Assembly: GCA_037447655.1 (NCBI GenBank)
Contig: JBBHKE010001581.1
Coordinates: forward strand, 202,377-266,376
Source: Zygnema cylindricum
Taxonomy: Eukaryota > Streptophyta > Zygnematophyceae > Zygnematales > Zygnemataceae
Length of the DNA stretch: 64,000 nt
Direction: 5' to 3'
Shown: positions 59,226 to 64,000 of the stretch, piece by piece
How positions within the stretch are numbered: the first letter of the stretch is position 1
How the letters are laid out: every line of letters begins with the position of its first letter
Program-made: the position numbers and the translations under genes
The notes under the pieces: generated by a model
Database searches by the model: none
What the model saw: the letters and a program-made list of their open reading frames with translations, nothing else
Told to the model about the DNA's origin: nothing

Positions 59226-59733
59226 GGAAATACTCTTAAATACCGCTATATACTTATTCTGTAATTTGAAATCTTCTCTCCAGAGTCTAAATCGAGTCTC
59301 TAATTCTGAAGCCCTAATCTCAAAATACTTAAAACCAAAAACCAGAAACTATAAAATATTTGCCAGCGAAATAGCCTTTTGCATATGTTGTTATTCTGTT
59401 TTTGTTTTAGATCATTATTATTTATGTGGTCTTTGATAACAAGTTTGACTTTTTATTCAAGTATTTTGGGCTTGTTTTCATAATTGTCAGAAGTAGTGGA
59501 CACAGTGATTGTTATAATCTTCGCAGTTTTCACAAGAAATTGGCAATGTTAAGCAGTAATGCGAATCAATAGAAGACAAAAACATAACATAAAAAAACAA
59601 TCGATATGCAAAAGAAGAACAACGTATGACCAATTATTCAACAGAAAACAAAAACATCATGCGAAAGTTGTTATTTTTTTTTTGTCTCACGAGCAAGAAC
59701 AATTTTTAATTTCTTTCCGATTTCTAAATCCAG

Positions 59734-61805
59734 GCTGTCGTCTCAGTTACAACAACACATTTCCCTCCAGTTTCTTCAAATTTAGAGAGAGGTGGTTTAC
59801 GTCTCTTTTTACACTCCCTGTTTTCGCTATAACCTTGGATTTTCTTCGGATCCCGAACAATGTGCCAAAGCTTGTAGTGAATCGATTCACGGATTTTATC
59901 TGCGGCCAATCCTAGATTCTATTTACTGCTATTGTCTCACCAGTAGCCCCGTTTATTCTCAAGGGGAATTCATTCCTAGTATGGGTACATATGCAAAACT
60001 ATGTCCCCAAAAAACAAGTGAGGACTTTTGGGACAACAAAACATAAATTTGACAAAATATGAATCTGTCAAAAACTTGTAAAAATGAAAATTTGTCTATA
60101 TTGCTGGTATGTTGATGGCTTTTGGAGGACGCTCCGATGATTTTTGAAGGATTTTTTTTCGCCATGTACTGTTGCAACTTGCTTTTTTTTTATGATATTT
60201 TAGTGTGCTAAACTTCAATAGGGTCGTTAGTTGCCGTTATTATTGGAAGCCACACCAATTTTGTCATAGTACATTGCATTGTTTCTGGCAATGAAATTCA
60301 AGTTATAATTTCCTGATTCAGGGTCCCTACTCGTTTCTTCTCCAGAAATGTTTTCTTTTCAAGTTAGATTAAAAGCTGTTTTTTTTTGTTTTTCATTCTT
60401 GGCATTTTTAAGACCCCTCTTCTGTCTATGGTCAAACTATGGCATCATTGTCTCTTATTGGATCTCAATAATCCTTTAGGATACGTATACACAATATGTT
60501 TATATATGTATATTATATATACATATATATATATATAATATATAGGAATATTACTAACAAATTCTACTTCAAACAACATTTCTTTTTTGCTATTATTGCT
60601 ATTTGCTTCAAAAGACAATCATGTTCCTTTTGATGTCTCTTAGAAACCGTGTTTTTTTCTGTTTTTGTCCCTTTATTTGCTGCATGAACTCTAAGATGAA
60701 ACTTGAAAGTAAATCTTACAATTCTCGATCGGCTCCGACACTCTTCTTAATATTGTTTTGGGGTTTTTGGCGTTTTCAGTTCCACCTTCACCACGTGAGT
60801 CATCCGCAGTTCATTTCTCCGGTTTTGCTTTTGGATTTTTGTAATTGATATCTTTCTTCTTTTCCACAGACATAAGCCGTATACAAGAAGTTTAAGGATA
60901 TTGTGCAAAACACTATATTGAAATAGTTTGCTGCCCAAACTTTCTATGTTCAAATGTGATTATGTTATCCTTTTGCAGCCTTTTCATGAAATGTTAGTTC
61001 AAGAATTTGAAATTAGTTACTAATATTTTTCTTTGTTGGATTGCAGCGCCACCTCCGCTTAAACCTGCCGGTATGTTTGAGCCTTTTTCAAACCCCCAAC
61101 TTTTATTTCTATAGTCAAACACGAATTTGGGACAATTATAAATTGTTGAGTTCTTAAGTGAACAAGAACTTATCGAAGTAGTCTCAGTGAATTTTGGTTA
61201 GAAGTGGTTTTTTGATGTCAAAATTCATGACATGTTTTTATTTTCCTTGATAGTTTTGAGATTCTAAAATTTTGAGACATAGTGTGTTAACTCAGTAAAG
61301 ATAAATGCTAAGAGAGTCCATTGTACTCTACTTCAAAGAGGAATGAGAACATCCGACATTAGTTAGTTTCTCTCCTTTGCAAAAAGACACAAGGAAGTCT
61401 ACAATGATAATTTCAACAACAGTTAATAATAATAATAATGAATAAGTGTTCAAGAACCATTCATCCTTTTTCCTAATTTGCCCCCAATTTGAATGCTTGG
61501 CCGTATTCTTTTGGAATGCAGGTTGTAGTCTCCCATTCAACGGCTCCAACCCATCTGGCTACTATTTTTTTGAATCCTATCGGCAATCGGGTTCCGTCCA
61601 TTACCATAAATTCATACTTGACCATTCAGCTAGCATTGATGCTTGGCCGAAAAGTGGGTCTAACCAGAGGTGTGCGAAAATTTGTAAATCATATTCCGCG
61701 GGATTTACCGTTGGTTGCGACAAACCCGGAGACAAATTTATTTGCTATTGTTTGAAGTCTCCACTCACATACAATGAGGGCAACGGTTCAATTCCCGATT
61801 TTTAG
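59734..61805 (+). pseudogene. WSC/PAN-like cysteine-rich protein, 3' exons, copy 2 (less damaged)
   Basis: Exons 59734-60017, 61047-61070 and 61522-61805 (stop TAG). The second Cys-rich domain is open and complete: CSLPFNGSNPSGYYFFESYR, RCAKICKSYSAGF, and FICYCL before the stop. In the first domain EQCAKACSES...YCYCL is open, but one base is lost just before it (near 59840), and the PFPPPIQ linker exon is deleted. Domain spacing C-x3-C then C-x-C recalls WSC/PAN carbohydrate- or protein-binding modules. The 5' part of this gene is not identified; the Ser-Pro-rod gene 1.9 kb upstream is a candidate (see findings). Confidence 0.5.
60485..60545. repeat. TA-rich microsatellite at a deletion junction
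   Basis: TATATATATA runs replace the ~250 bases that in copy 1 contain the PFPPPIQ exon. Confidence 0.6.
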
Positions 61806-64000
61806 ACTCTCTTCTATAGCACGTCATATCCAAAATGTGAGTATCTACATTTTCTTGAATGATTTTGGTATGCAATTGCTTTGTATGCATTTTTGTCTCC
61901 GCAAAAGTCAAGATTGTCCTTAAAATTTTTTTGTAAGGAAATCACGAATGTTTTATGGTGCTTCATCGCAATGACGAAGACAAAATAATTAGCATTGATT
62001 GTGTAACATTTTATAGAACGCATTGATCTCCTCCAAAGCTGACAATTTTGAATTTTTTAATTGTGTTGTTTTGTTGAAAAAGCTGACATCCAAAGCTTTT
62101 AATGAATTTACGTTTCCATTGAATACGAGACTATCACTTCTTATGACTTTTTATGCGGGTCGGTTGTTGATTCTTATTGACCTAGTGTTTACGTGGAAGT
62201 AAATGTTGCTTTTTTTTAAATAATTCACATAACTAATAATTTCACATAATTATCTATAGATATACGAAGCTAGGTACCATGTATATTTGCAGTGCATTTA
62301 GCACAAAATAATTTGTCACATGTTGAGGGAATTTCTTATTTGTGGGTTGTCTACGACTAGCCGAGTGAAGAGTGTGAGTTCACATATTGTAGTTGAATTC
62401 TCATGAATGGATTTTGTATATGACGCCAACCAAATATCGATCATACATATTAATTGGTCTTTGTGGTTGTTCTTTTTGTAGCTCATTTCACAAGTTGCTG
62501 TTAAATTTTGCAGGAGGCCACTTGCCTGGGTGTAGGTCACCATCCGAAAAGTCGGTCACCCTTGACGAAGTTCACATCAGAAAGAATAAAATTGCAATCC
62601 TCATTAATGGACTTAAGGCTGCATTATACTATCTAAAAGGGTTAGAAACTATAAAAAACTGTTATTTGACGAACGGACTTGTTTTTGAGACATGTATCGT
62701 AGGCATTGCCGAGATTTGAGTGGACGACACACTAATTGATGGGAAAACACAGTATTTACAAAGAATTATTGGCATGAGCAATGGTGGCTAAAGAAACGAG
62801 TCAAAGCCACAGTGCAACTTTGTTAATCGGTTGTGAATTGTCCTTGTTCTTGAATTATCTTAACGTCTTGTCGAAATTTTACCTTGTGACAATTGAAGCA
62901 AGGACAAAAACAGTGTGCACTAAAGAAATGTCGATGTGTTTTGGCGTTTTACAGTAGTTTCGAATTGTTGTTGTTTGGTGAATTGGTACAGTCCGTTGAT
63001 ATTAGAGTTAAACAACACTAATTGGGTTGTTACTCTATTTGCCCGAAAATCATAACTTAGTTCTTACAGCGATGTTTAAGCGTCTCAAATGTGGCGTGTC
63101 TCCTTGCACTAAATTAGCATTAAATTGGTATTATATGTTCTAATTTTGGATTAAGGCTAATAAGGACGAGCAGTGTAGTTTAGAAGTTTTACGTGGTAGA
63201 CGATACTATTAAGTGATATAATTCACAACGGGCCTTGGAATTAAATTGCAGATTCTAATTGACAAGGTCGCAAGTTTCAAGGAAAAAATTTTAAACTCTT
63301 TTTGATCTTTGGTTTTTCATGTTATCGGTTTCACCTTATTACTTGGAGATTCTTACACAAATTGTTGTTGTGATTTCAAATAGTACCGACTTTTGAGCAA
63401 TGGATTTTACGGATTTTTTGTAGGCCCACAGGTAAAGTACAAGCGGTTCTTTACATTACATTATTTTTTCCTTTTTCTCACTACATGTAACGAGTCTAGT
63501 TTTAAGACTTTAGAAAGCAGTCATAAAGGTGTATGGCATAGAAGAAATCTCTTATCTAGTATTAGAAGGTGATGTCGTGGTCACTATATCCTGCAATGCG
63601 TTTTTGTATTTTGTCGATACAATATTCTCCGGCACATTTCTTATAAATATAATTCTAATTTAAAAACTACTCTAATGCTACAGTACTTTACATATATGAA
63701 CAGAGGAACGCGGCAAATGTCGGCGGGCGAACGATTCGCGGCTGGTCCAGCGGCCGCTTTACGCGAAGCTTCTTCATCTAGCGCGCGGGCCGACCGCCCG
63801 TCTTTCCACGCCGTACGGCTGCGATTCCACGGGCTTGAGTTTACAGTAAATGGCGATCCGCCGTTGACCTGAATGCGTCTCACGTGCGAGGTTTGTCGAA
63901 TGCTGGTACAGACTATATTCTTCCAGCTAGGACGTTGACCCATGCCGTACGACCAGATATTTCAACCGGCAGGGAAATTTGCTGATCCGCGTTAGACCGT
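61806..64000. other. non-coding part of duplication copy 2
   Basis: Parallels 52660-54860. The CpG-rich start of the next upstream region appears at about 63700. No gene is recognised. Confidence 0.35.

Larger units (their letters stand above)
58571..64000. repeat. large tandem duplication, second copy (runs off the window)
   Basis: Matches 48734-54860. It stops at the window edge inside the CpG-rich region that in copy 1 precedes the TATA box by about 500 bases, so a further copy of the Ser-Pro-rod gene is expected right of the window. Confidence 0.9.

Noticed and set aside
1-64000. CRISPR arrays, bacterial operons, rRNA genes
   Set aside because: No regularly spaced repeats of the right form, no ribosome-binding sites or polycistronic layout, and no rRNA-like sequence; the window is eukaryotic nuclear DNA.
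1-64000. tRNA genes
   Set aside because: I looked for GGTTCRA-type T-arms with pairing acceptor stems and saw none; a tRNAscan run would be needed to exclude them.

Overview
The window looks like nuclear DNA of a green-lineage eukaryote, most likely a streptophyte (charophyte) alga. The evidence is split genes with GT-AG introns, AT-rich intergenic DNA crowded with transposons, a plant-type lipin (PAH), a TCHQD-class glutathione transferase, the gamma-secretase subunit APH-1, and a wall-type protein with a Ser-Pro rod. Chara is my guess at the genus. It rests on overall character only.

Layout. 1-2.6 kb: one unrecognised acidic ORF and low-complexity DNA. 2.6-18.8 kb: a mobile-element nest. 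It holds two related blocks, separated by a 737-bp run of N. Each block carries a minus-strand non-LTR retrotransposon with a C-terminal restriction-like endonuclease (RLE), followed by PIF/Harbinger-like and hAT-like non-autonomous DNA elements. The first block is split by a 6.4-kb Ty1/copia element with two 1056-bp LTRs, a GTTAC target duplication and a half-tRNA-type primer site. 19.5-21.3 kb: TCHQD glutathione transferase (+, 3 exons). 22.8-26.9 kb: APH-1 (-, 6 exons), convergent with it; its exons are short and no long ORF reveals the gene. 28.5-35.2 kb: a second element cluster. It includes a complete hAT-like element with an 8-bp duplication and a PIF-like element whose empty site is also present in the window. 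36.5-47.5 kb: a very long lipin / phosphatidate phosphatase (+, at least 10 exons, about 1841 residues). 48.7-64.0 kb: a tandem duplication with a period of about 9-10 kb. It carries a secreted two-domain protein with a Ser-Pro rod (55.5-57.9 kb) and two damaged copies of exons for a WSC/PAN-like cysteine-rich protein.

The cellular genes are unrelated housekeeping or membrane functions: thiol transfer, intramembrane proteolysis, and phosphatidate-to-diacylglycerol conversion. The last block looks like an expanding extracellular-matrix gene cluster. All exon models were read by hand from splice signals, reading phase and family resemblance. No search was run.
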